Source: an uncultured Neisseria sp. (GTDB lineage: Bacteria; Pseudomonadota; Gammaproteobacteria; Burkholderiales; Neisseriaceae). Taken from it: DNA of 6,806 bases. The position numbers and the translations under genes were made by a program. Location: NCBI GenBank assembly GCA_937919795.1, contig CALFOA010000299.1, positions 1 through 6,806 of the forward strand, read 5' to 3'. Below, piece after piece: positions 1-4,576 of the stretch (the first letter of the stretch is position 1; every line of letters starts with the position of its first letter). Below the pieces are notes generated by a model that was given only the letters and a program-made list of their open reading frames with translations, had not been told where the DNA came from and made no database searches.

Positions 1-63
1 CTTTTAAGTGCCCATACCCTGATTTCCTGGTGCAGTTTTACATGCGCGTTAACATTATTCGGG

Positions 64-369
64 TTAATCGTTTTCAGCAAAACATACACAACCAAATAGA
101 AAGGTTAGCAAGGCCATTACAAAAAAACCATAACCCGCATACGGAGCCAAGGAAAGAAAAAACGGCTCTTGCGCACCATCGTCTCGCCCCGCTCTAAACA
201 CGGGCAGTACGTAGATGAACAAGCCAATGCCGAGAATGCAAAGGTATCCCGCCGTAGCAAACATTCGAGTGGACGTCTTACGTGCTGTTGCAATCAGTCT
301 GCCCAGGCAATAAACAAACCAAAGTATTGCAATGAGCACTTGTGCAGCTCCGGCACCGGCTAAAAACAT
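64..369 (-). CDS. Small three-helix membrane protein, function unknown
   Basis: This is a 101-aa protein of unknown function, probably in the inner membrane. Three hydrophobic segments are visible, at about residues 8-28, 37-58 and 74-97. A basic loop follows the first (ARKTSTR) and a polar loop follows the second (RAGRDDGAQE). I place the start at the ATG at 369 because AAGGAG lies just upstream of it. An in-frame ATG at 396 has no ribosome-binding site. It is the only gene in the window with an obvious promoter of its own, and it follows the terminator that closes the operon upstream, so it is probably a separate transcript. Its gap lacks the bistable hairpin module that precedes its neighbours, and the gap is much richer in A and T. 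I do not recognise the family. Coding status is fairly secure; function is open. Confidence 0.72.
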   Translation of the reverse strand: MFLAGAGAAQVLIAILWFVYCLGRLIATARKTSTRMFATAGYLCILGIGLFIYVLPVFRAGRDDGAQEPFFLSLAPYAGYGFFVMALLTFLFGCVCFAEND

Positions 370-416
370 TTTCAACTCCTTCGTATACTTGTTCATTTAC
401 GGGTTGTGAGTTTATA

Positions 417-433
417 TTACTATATTATAGTAA
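417..433. promoter_or_regulatory. Palindromic operator-like site over the -10 box
   Basis: TTACTATA and TATAGTAA form a perfect 8-bp inverted repeat around one central base. The palindrome covers the -10 hexamer at 424-429 and the likely start of transcription, which is where a dimeric repressor would block RNA polymerase. No regulator gene is visible in the window, and AT-rich palindromes can occur by chance. Confidence 0.4.
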
Positions 434-453
434 TAACTCAACAGCATTAACAA
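424..453 (-). promoter_or_regulatory. Sigma-70-like promoter for the 101-aa membrane gene
   Basis: Read on the minus strand there is TTGTTA (448-453), an 18-base spacer and TATAAT (424-429, a perfect -10 box). The site sits in an AT-rich gap between a terminator and the start at 369. This would leave a short 5' leader of roughly 45-50 nt. Transcription has not been shown. Confidence 0.6.
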
Positions 454-475
454 ATTTTTAAACTTCTCCGATATT

Positions 476-502
476 AAAAAGCCCCACCAACTGGCGGGGC
501 TT
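476..502 (-). terminator. Intrinsic terminator after the 151-aa gene
   Basis: In transcript sense AAGCCCC and GGGGCTT close a stem that continues through one G-U pair and two C-G pairs to a four-base AGUU loop. A run of five U follows (476-480). It begins a few bases after the stop codon at 507. An AAACCC box overlaps that stop codon, as in the intergenic modules, but I see no good competing hairpin, so this one looks like a plain operon end. Confidence 0.85.
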
Positions 503-506
503 GGGT

Positions 507-962
507 TTAAGAACCATCCGGGATTAACTGCCTCAGCGCATCGACAATATTGTCAAATGTCCCAAGTGTATTACTGAAAAATATCGTTAAATCAATAAAA
601 TAAACAGAGCCTGTCCCTTCATTGCAAAATTCCAAAAAGAACGAGAAATGCCAGTTGCTGACAACACGGTTGGCATAGAGCTTTAAATACTCCTGCCTCA
701 ATCTGCCTTCATAGCCTTCCGACTCAACGCCGGCCTCAATGCCGACGTGCCGAAAAACATCCTGGTTCAACATCATGATTTCCAAAGCGCTGATCAGCTT
801 GTCGAGGTTGATGTCGATCACGGCATCGGGCACCTCGTAATCATAATCATCGTTACAGCAAATATCGTCCAGCACCGGACTGCCTTCGGGCAGGCTCAAG
901 CGCAGATAATGATGACCGTGCTGCTTGATGACTTCAAAACGGGTAGATTGAGTGGGATTCAT
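507..962 (-). CDS. Hypothetical protein, 151 aa, acidic
   Basis: I do not recognise this protein. It starts at the ATG at 962 with a strong AGGAGG seven or so bases upstream. It has no signal peptide and no clear membrane segment. It is acidic, with an Asp/Cys-rich stretch around residues 32-42 (DDICCNDDYDYE). A helical segment rich in Leu and Met follows at about residues 50-66, and an aromatic part at about 103-130 (NWHFSFFLEF, then YFIDLTIFFS). It is the last gene before the terminator at 476-502 and follows the Api92-like gene with a bistable module in between. Its size and position resemble the many small cytosolic proteins of conjugative-element accessory regions. No function can be assigned. 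Confidence 0.75.
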   Translation of the reverse strand: MNPTQSTRFEVIKQHGHHYLRLSLPEGSPVLDDICCNDDYDYEVPDAVIDINLDKLISALEIMMLNQDVFRHVGIEAGVESEGYEGRLRQEYLKLYANRVVSNWHFSFFLEFCNEGTGSVYFIDLTIFFSNTLGTFDNIVDALRQLIPDGS

Positions 963-977
963 AGTGCCTCCTATCGG

Positions 978-1020
978 AATAAAACAGGGGGCACCCGCAG
1001 GGGATGCCCCTGCGGGTTGG
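978..1020 (-). promoter_or_regulatory. Bistable attenuator-like module before the 151-aa gene
   Basis: Transcript order is CAACCC box (1014-1019), alternative hairpin, terminator-like hairpin, UUUU (981-984), then AGGAGG (967-972). The alternative hairpin is a perfect 10-bp stem, CCCGCAGGGG with CCCCTGCGGG, closed by a 3-base loop (994-1016). The competing hairpin spans 988-1010: GGGGCA with TGCCCC, one U-G pair and two further C-G pairs. The two share 994-1010, so they cannot form together. The U-run is short, so termination may be partial. Confidence 0.75.
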
Positions 1021-1040
1021 ATAATGCTTAAAATAAGGCT

Positions 1041-1784
1041 TTACACCTCGTCGTCTTCGCTTTCATCTTCCTCTTCAAAATACTCATCGAAGCAGTCGAT
1101 GGCGAATTGTTTGACTTCTTCATCGCTACACGGGGTATCCGTAAATTTACCGTCTGCACCGGTGAAGGTGCCGGCAAACCATATCCCCGGCTCGTAATAC
1201 TGCGCTTCAAGCCTGAGGCCGGGATATGCCTCGCAGATGGCGCGGTATACGCCTTCGGGTGGTGACCAGGCGGTGTCAAAAACCACCTGGATACGGCCGT
1301 CTGAAACATCTATCTGAGGACCGTAGCTGTTCCATTTCGTGCCCCAGTTATTGATAGACCAGAGATACCAGGTTGGGTGGCCGTACAGCAAGATATTGTT
1401 CAGCAACTGCCGGCCAAGCTCCAGATTGATACGACACTTACCTTGAAGCCCGGTATCGGCTTCAAACAGGCGATTGGCTTCGGCCACCGTCAATGTCGGC
1501 CAGTCTGCCAACGGTGACAGATGTTTGGCCAACAAGTCGTATTGCCAGGATGACAATTCGGATTTCTGCTCCGCCAATACGGCATCCGGCGGTAACAGTC
1601 CGTATGCAAGCATAGAGCCTTCGTCAATATGCAGTGCGTCGGGCATCGGCAAAATGCCGTTAAAATCAAAATATGTCGCCGGCTCGGAGCCGTGTGGATT
1701 GGGAACGATGATTTTATCGGCCAGTTCGGCAACCAGTTTTTGGTCGCCGGTAATAACCATATTGTTCAGACACCAATTGGGCAT
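1041..1784 (-). CDS. Api92/YubB-like ferredoxin-fold domain protein
   Basis: This 247-aa protein belongs to the family known from phage Api92 and plasmid YubB (formerly DUF1281), proteins with a predicted ferredoxin-like fold and no settled function. The visible hallmarks come in the usual order: MPNWC-N-N at residues 1-8 followed by VITGD, NGILPMP at 42-48, WSINNWGTKW at 142-151, FDTAWSPP at 169-176, and YYEPGIWFAG at 196-205. The C-terminal 15 or so residues are very acidic. I chose the ATG at 1784 because the family begins with MPNWC and AAGGAG precedes it. The frame is open to 1814, but that stretch is the terminator-like hairpin. These proteins are typical of plasmids, phages and integrative elements, which supports the accessory nature of the region. 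Confidence 0.88.
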   Translation of the reverse strand: MPNWCLNNMVITGDQKLVAELADKIIVPNPHGSEPATYFDFNGILPMPDALHIDEGSMLAYGLLPPDAVLAEQKSELSSWQYDLLAKHLSPLADWPTLTVAEANRLFEADTGLQGKCRINLELGRQLLNNILLYGHPTWYLWSINNWGTKWNSYGPQIDVSDGRIQVVFDTAWSPPEGVYRAICEAYPGLRLEAQYYEPGIWFAGTFTGADGKFTDTPCSDEEVKQFAIDCFDEYFEEEDESEDDEV

Positions 1785-1790
1785 GACAAA

Positions 1791-1845
1791 CTCCTTAAAA
1801 AAGGCGGTCACCATGCCCGGTGGGCATGGTGACCCACCGGGTTGA
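1791..1845 (-). promoter_or_regulatory. Bistable attenuator-like module before the Api92-like gene
   Basis: This is the clearest copy of the module. Transcript order is TCAACCC box (1839-1845), alternative hairpin, terminator, six U (1797-1802), then AAGGAG (1791-1796). The terminator-like hairpin is a perfect 13-bp stem, GGTCACCATGCCC with GGGCATGGTGACC, around a 3-base loop (1806-1834). The competing hairpin pairs CCCGGTGGG with CCCACCGGG, 9 bp (1816-1841). They share 1816-1834. The Shine-Dalgarno directly abuts the U-run, so terminator folding would affect both read-through and ribosome access. Confidence 0.85.
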
Positions 1846-1848
1846 AAT

Positions 1849-1909
1849 CAGGCAAATGCCTGCAAAGAACCGCCACCGGAAACCGGCGCACATTTCAGAC
1901 GGCCTGTGC
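1849..1909 (-). other. Hairpin-rich intergenic stretch before the 1791-1845 module
   Basis: In transcript order three small inverted repeats lie between the stop of the 249-aa gene and the bistable module: GCACA/TGTGC around a 12-base loop (1888-1909), CCGG/CCGG (1876-1886), and CAGGCA/TGCCTG (1849-1862). The first encloses most of a DNA uptake sequence. The three-hairpin layout recalls the two leaders at 3971-4038 and 6165-6230, but the sequence is different, so homology is uncertain. Confidence 0.35.
1894..1905 (-). repeat. DNA uptake sequence, AG dialect
   Basis: The minus strand reads AGGCCGTCTGAA, a perfect match to the 12-mer AG-DUS that ComP-mediated neisserial transformation prefers in many commensal species. 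It is a single copy in the gap between the 249-aa and Api92-like genes, inside a weak hairpin rather than a DUS inverted repeat. Confidence 0.9.
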
Positions 1910-1920
1910 TTTTTTACTGC

Positions 1921-2670
1921 CTATTTTTGCTGCGTATACCGATACATCAAACTGTGCGCCCATTGATGCACCAGCGATGCACACATGGATTCCGGGTCTT
2001 CGGTATCCGGGTAAAGCACGGTGGCCATATCCAGCAAGTCCACTTGGTTTTCTGCCATCCATTGGTTAATGGTGGTCAGGTTGCGCTTGTAGAGCCAAAG
2101 CAAATCGGTTTGCTTCAGTCTGGCCAAATGCTGCTTGAAGTTATCGGCCGTCCAGTCAACTGAGCGCAACAGATAGCTCAGATCGTCAAAGCCGGCTACA
2201 TCCGGACGGTTCGGGATCAGGATAAAATCCATATCGGGTTCATCGCAGGCGTAATTGCACAGCAAATCATTCAACAGGCGGTAACAAATATCGGACGAAC
2301 CCGGCAGAATGCCTGTGAACACTTCCTGAGCCATATCTACCGATATGTTGCTGTGGAAATCAAGGCTGCGGGCAAACTGAACCCACTGCTCGGCCGTCAC
2401 CGGTCCGTCAACGAAAACCACGCAGTTATAGAGACCTTCGGCACGGTTTGCCGAGCGGCCGCTGAGGTTGTGGTCGGCAAAATACGCAGCGGCCTCTTCA
2501 AGCATATCCAGCGCATCCGGCGAATAACCGTGGATGGCCAGGTATTCCTTGACGGCCTCCTCTCCGGTTTTTTCGTCTTGCAGCGCCGAAATGGTATGGC
2601 CGTTAATGGCGATAGCCGCTTCTTCGGCCAACTCATATTCCGTATTCATCCAAACGATATAAGCTTTCAT
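1921..2670 (-). CDS. Hypothetical protein, 249 aa, paralogue of the 190-aa neighbour
   Basis: The function is unknown. The start at 2670 (MKAYIVWMN) follows AAAGGAA; the frame is open to 2727, but that part is the hairpin module. The protein is cytosolic-looking and acidic. The N-terminus (YI...E, then LAEEAA, ING at 22-24) and the C-terminus (DLSYLL 163-168, TDLLWLY 188-194, QWM 203-205, WA 237-238, then RY) match positions of the 190-aa protein encoded just upstream. The middle (about 75-160), which includes VFVDGPVTAEQWVQFARSL, is longer here. I infer an old tandem duplication with divergence or an insertion in the middle. No catalytic motif is recognisable. Confidence 0.78.
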   Translation of the reverse strand: MKAYIVWMNTEYELAEEAAIAINGHTISALQDEKTGEEAVKEYLAIHGYSPDALDMLEEAAAYFADHNLSGRSANRAEGLYNCVVFVDGPVTAEQWVQFARSLDFHSNISVDMAQEVFTGILPGSSDICYRLLNDLLCNYACDEPDMDFILIPNRPDVAGFDDLSYLLRSVDWTADNFKQHLARLKQTDLLWLYKRNLTTINQWMAENQVDLLDMATVLYPDTEDPESMCASLVHQWAHSLMYRYTQQK

Positions 2671-2688
2671 GGTGCTTCCTTTCAAAAT

Positions 2689-2736
2689 AAAAAAAGAGGG
2701 GCACCACCCCATAGGGCGGTGCCCCATGGGGTTAAA
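2689..2736 (-). promoter_or_regulatory. Bistable attenuator-like module before the 249-aa gene
   Basis: In transcript sense the order is TTAACCCC box (2728-2735), alternative hairpin, terminator, seven U (2689-2695), then AAAGGAA (2676-2682). The terminator-like stem is 12 bp with one U-G pair, GGGGCACC continuing into CCC, spanning 2698-2725. The competing stem is 11 bp with one G-U pair and a 3-base ACC loop (2707-2731). They share 2707-2725. A small extra hairpin, GGTTT/AAACC at 2753-2766, lies between the module and the stop codon of the upstream gene. Confidence 0.82.
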
Positions 2737-2771
2737 ACATCAATCGGTTCCGGGTTTCGTTAAACCGAACA

Positions 2772-3344
2772 TCAAAGATAACGCCGCAATACGTCTGCGG
2801 CCCAACGGTTGACCAGCTCCCAACAAACCTTGTCGGCTTTGACCAAGATTTCAGCCGCGCTGTAACCCAGGGTGAATATCGAAGTTTTGGCATCCATCCA
2901 TTCGATAATCAGGTCGGCGTGGCGGTGATAAAGCCAAAGTGCATCGGTTTCACTCAGCGAGTATAAGAGCTGCTCATAATTGGCCAGACAGAGCTCCTCC
3001 TCTTGAAGCAGATAATGCAGATCTGAAACAGCATCGGACAAACGGCCTTCCGAGCTAAAGCTGTCAAACTGCATGAAATAGGCAAAGACGGGTCGGGTAT
3101 CGGCCTTTTCATGAAACGATCCCCGCGCATTTTCAGACCGGATAAATTCATCCAATTCCAAAATCCGTATGCTTGCCTCGTTCTCCAATTCAGGGATGCC
3201 CTGTTGGGCACATAAGGCTGACACCATGACCGATGAATCGGCATCATCGGATGCCGGCAAATAACATCCATTGATTTTGCGTACTGCGTGCTCTGCAATC
3301 ACGCGATCATGGGCAAAAACTGCGGCGATATAGGTTTTCAACAT
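2772..3344 (-). CDS. Hypothetical protein, 190 aa, paralogue of the 249-aa neighbour
   Basis: The function is unknown. I place the start at the ATG at 3344 (MLKTYIAAVF), which has AGAGG upstream. An in-frame ATG at 3377 lies inside the terminator-like hairpin. It is an acidic, soluble-looking protein. Its C-terminal 80 residues line up well with those of the next gene: DLHYLL 108-113, N-YEQLLYSL 122-130, TDALWLYHR 133-141, EWM 148-150, NRWA 179-182, RRYL at the end. The N-terminus shares YI, IAEHA and ING (24-26). Two adjacent relatives, each behind its own regulatory hairpin, suggest duplication of gene plus control module. Confidence 0.78.
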   Translation of the reverse strand: MLKTYIAAVFAHDRVIAEHAVRKINGCYLPASDDADSSVMVSALCAQQGIPELENEASIRILELDEFIRSENARGSFHEKADTRPVFAYFMQFDSFSSEGRLSDAVSDLHYLLQEEELCLANYEQLLYSLSETDALWLYHRHADLIIEWMDAKTSIFTLGYSAAEILVKADKVCWELVNRWAADVLRRYL

Positions 3345-3357
3345 GTTCAATACCTCT

Positions 3358-3420
3358 AAAAAAGTTCCCGCCTGCATACCGGGCGGTATGGGCGGGAACG
3401 GTGGTGCCGCAAGGGCACGG
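3358..3420 (-). promoter_or_regulatory. Divergent module: terminator-like hairpin before the 190-aa gene
   Basis: A strong terminator-like hairpin spans 3364-3399: GTTCCCGCC with GGCGGGAAC, a CATACC/GGTATG inner stem, a 2-base bulge and a 4-base loop, then six U (3358-3363) and AGAGG. Upstream there is a separate small hairpin, GTGCC/GGCAC (3404-3418), that does not overlap the terminator. The only competing pairing I find is a weak GCGG/CCGC. The TCAACCC box is also absent; the matching place reads ATTAATCCG. This copy therefore departs from the other seven. Confidence 0.65.
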
Positions 3421-3443
3421 ATTAATTAATAAGACCTATTCGG

Positions 3444-3572
3444 TCAGGAATCTGCTTTATGTTTGCGGTCTATCGGTTTGCCGTTTTCGTCCAAAGGAAA
3501 ACGGACATTCAACCAAATGACCACCGCCATGATTAAAGCAATCACGATGAGTAAACCAATTGTCAGTCCCAT
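3444..3572 (-). CDS. Small single-pass membrane protein, 42 aa
   Basis: This tiny protein begins MGLTIGLLIVIALIMAVVIW, which is one membrane helix at about residues 3-21. A hydrophilic, basic tail follows (NGKPIDRKHKADS), so the tail is probably cytosolic. Its ATG overlaps the stop of the 87-aa gene by one base (TGATG), with GGAGGAG just before it, which indicates translational coupling. The pair of coupled membrane proteins resembles small holin-like or toxin-like pairs, or subunits of a membrane complex, but I see nothing that decides between these. The frame extends upstream to 3665 without a ribosome-binding site and in overlap with its neighbour. Confidence 0.68.
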   Translation of the reverse strand: MGLTIGLLIVIALIMAVVIWLNVRFPLDENGKPIDRKHKADS

Positions 3573-3835
3573 CAGTTCTCCTCCTTCTTGATAACCAAAG
3601 ACTCTTCCCTGACGACAAAACTGTAGTAGGCAAGATGGGCTGCATAAGCAATGACACATAAACACAGACCATTAAAAACACGAATTGCCAAACTGCCCTC
3701 ACCAAACCACAAATAAGGCACGACAGCCAGCAAAGCCGCTTTCACAATGTCTGCAAACAGTCCGACCCAAAAATCGAACATACGTTTGGGAACAGGCAAG
3801 CGGATACGCAACAGTTTTATCAGCAAATCCGACAT
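3572..3835 (-). CDS. Small two-helix membrane protein, 87 aa
   Basis: I do not recognise this protein. Two hydrophobic segments are visible at about residues 20-43 (ending VVPYLWF) and 53-73 (VFNGLCLCVIAYAAHLAYY). The N-terminus is basic (KLLRIRLPVPKR) and the tail is charged (VREESLVIKKEEN), so both ends are probably cytosolic. The ATG at 3835 has GGAGG seven bases upstream. It overlaps the end of a possible 25-aa ORF and is coupled at its own end to the 42-aa gene. The upstream gap is the largest in the window and carries a terminator, a structured leader and a bistable module, so this pair may start a new transcript or be strongly regulated. Confidence 0.72.
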   Translation of the reverse strand: MSDLLIKLLRIRLPVPKRMFDFWVGLFADIVKAALLAVVPYLWFGEGSLAIRVFNGLCLCVIAYAAHLAYYSFVVREESLVIKKEEN

Positions 3836-3897
3836 ATTGTTGCCTCCATCTTAGCATACTCCCGCAATGCCGTAATACGGCGGGTTGGGTACAACAT
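3820..3897 (-). CDS. Possible 25-aa leader ORF overlapping the next gene
   Basis: An ATG at 3897 opens MLYPTRRITALREYAKMEAT and five more codons before TGA at 3820. It has the best Shine-Dalgarno of the region (AAAGGAGG, 3905-3912). It sits where every other module places its main gene, straight after the bistable hairpins. Its end overlaps the first codons of the 87-aa gene in another frame, and the middle of the ORF is a palindrome (3861-3884). It could be a leader peptide whose translation opens the start of the membrane gene, or a remnant of a former gene. Only the strong ribosome-binding site and position support it. Confidence 0.5.
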   Translation of the reverse strand: MLYPTRRITALREYAKMEATICRIC

Positions 3898-3904
3898 GGT
3901 ACAT

Positions 3905-3963
3905 CCTCCTTTCAAATCGGGGACATACCGCCCCTGTGGGGATGTATATCCCCATGGGGTTGA
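3905..3963 (-). promoter_or_regulatory. Bistable attenuator-like module before the 25-aa ORF
   Basis: Transcript order is TCAACCCC box (3956-3963), alternative hairpin, terminator-like hairpin, a weak U stretch (GAUUUG), then AAAGGAGG (3905-3912). The long hairpin pairs 3919-3928 with 3944-3953 (GGGGAUAUAC with GUAUGUCCCC, one U-G pair), then a 2x2 internal loop, CCCC/GGGG and a 3-base loop. The competing fold (3931-3959) has an outer CCCC/GGGG, an internal loop and an inner GGGGAT/ATCCCC with a 4-base loop. With hardly any U-run this copy may act on translation rather than termination. Confidence 0.75.
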
Positions 3964-3970
3964 GTTGAAA

Positions 3971-4046
3971 AATAAGCCGTGGCCGCACAAGGCGGGTGAT
4001 GCTGTTTAACGGCGGCATCGAGACAGTAAACGACTGTCGGCGGTGA
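3971..4046 (-). promoter_or_regulatory. Structured leader RNA, copy A
   Basis: In transcript order there are three hairpins: GACAGT/ACTGTC with a 5-base loop (4022-4038), GATGC/GCATC with a 12-base loop (3998-4019), and CCGC/GCGG with a 5-base loop (3983-3995). A linker ACGGCTTATT then leads to the TCAACCC box of the next module. The middle hairpin is identical over 22 bases to copy B at 6189-6210, and the first stem is identical with a changed loop. The unit lies between the terminator of the 126-aa gene and the membrane gene pair. I see no convincing promoter inside it. Confidence 0.6.
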
Positions 4047-4048
4047 AA

Positions 4049-4097
4049 CAGGTTTTTTCAGACGGCCTTGGATATTCAGGCCGTCTGAAAAAACCTG
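4049..4097. repeat. Paired uptake sequences in a perfect 19-bp inverted repeat
   Basis: CAGGTTTTTTCAGACGGCC (4049-4067) is repeated in inverse at 4079-4097 around an 11-base loop. Each arm holds a perfect AG-dialect uptake sequence (4057-4068 and 4078-4089). Inverted uptake sequences often serve as neisserial terminators. This one overlaps the 3' arm of the smaller hairpin at 4091-4112, so the two hairpins exclude each other in RNA. Confidence 0.85.
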
Positions 4098-4112
4098 CTT
4101 GAAAGCAGGTTT
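4088..4112 (-). terminator. Intrinsic terminator after the 126-aa gene
   Basis: In transcript sense AAACCTGCT pairs with AGCAGGTTT (9 bp, 4-base loop, 4091-4112), and the 3' arm runs into six U (4088-4093). It lies 10 or so bases after the stop codon at 4123. The paired uptake sequences follow directly and may add a second termination hairpin. Confidence 0.8.
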
Positions 4113-4122
4113 GGTGACTGGA

Positions 4123-4503
4123 TCAATAATCCGATGCCAGTAAAACAGTAGTGCAAGAGCGATCCCGTTCTGTAATGACGTATATCGGCTCATCTAGGAG
4201 GGTGAAAGCTGAAAAAATCCGGCCTTCTTCACCCTTTTCCAACGAGCGCAGATTCAAGGCCCGATCCTCTGCCGGCAGCTCATCCCAACAACCGGTGACA
4301 TGCGCCATTACCAGAATGTTGAGCCACAAATCGTCCACCAATAACTCATTGGGCAAATGCTGCTCTGCCCAATGGCCGATTTCGGCGGTATGTACAACCT
4401 GCCCCAGTTCAAACAAGGCGGGTTTGGCGGCGGCCAGGCTTTCGATTTCAACAGCCGGCAGCGCGGTATCGGCTGCCGGGAGCAGCACATTAACGGATGA
4501 CAT
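4123..4503 (-). CDS. Conserved 'plasmid-related' small protein, 126 aa
   Basis: From memory this matches a family found on plasmids and integrative elements, often labelled 'plasmid-related protein' or, misleadingly, 'type I restriction endonuclease subunit M'. Family-like stretches are FELGQVVHT (31-39), GCWDELPAEDRALN (71-84), GRIFSAF (94-100) and ITERDRSCTTVLL (110-122) near the end. It has none of the nucleotide or AdoMet motifs of a methylase. The N-terminal 30 residues are Ala-rich and low in complexity. The start at 4503 has AAAGGA upstream; the open frame to 4518 passes through that site. It follows the methyltransferase gene behind a bistable module and is closed by the terminator at 4088-4112. 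The biochemical role is unknown. Confidence 0.75.
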   Translation of the reverse strand: MSSVNVLLPAADTALPAVEIESLAAAKPALFELGQVVHTAEIGHWAEQHLPNELLVDDLWLNILVMAHVTGCWDELPAEDRALNLRSLEKGEEGRIFSAFTLLDEPIYVITERDRSCTTVLLASDY

Positions 4504-4526
4504 GATTTTTCCTTTCAAGACGGAAG

Positions 4527-4570
4527 AAAAAGGTGTGCCACCCGCCCGGGTGTCACACCCGGAGGGTTGA
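4527..4570 (-). promoter_or_regulatory. Bistable attenuator-like module before the 126-aa gene
   Basis: Transcript order is TCAACCC box (4564-4570), alternative hairpin, terminator, five U (4527-4531), then AAAGGA (4510-4515). The terminator-like stem spans 4532-4559: GGTGTG/CACACC, one mismatch, CACCC/GGGTG and a 4-base loop. The competing fold (4541-4566) has an outer CCC/GGG and an inner perfect CCGGGTG/CACCCGG around a 3-base loop. They share 4541-4559. The module begins within a dozen bases of the methyltransferase stop codon. Confidence 0.8.
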
Positions 4571-4576
4571 AAAAAA

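Noticed and set aside
1..66. Another module after the 101-aa gene, starting at the TTAACCC next to its stop codon
   Set aside because: The box-like sequence is present, but no overlapping hairpins follow it before the window edge; only a weak TTAAC/GTTAA repeat is seen.
1785..1814. Longer start for the Api92-like protein at 1814
   Set aside because: The extra codons lie inside the 13-bp hairpin, while the family begins MPNWC at 1784 behind AAGGAG.
3971..4046. tRNA or known riboswitch in leader copy A
   Set aside because: No acceptor stem, T-arm or CCA is present, and I could not match the hairpins to any riboswitch class that I know.
4123..4503. Type I restriction-modification subunit M
   Set aside because: This label is often attached to the family, but at 126 aa the protein has no AdoMet or NPPY-type motif.
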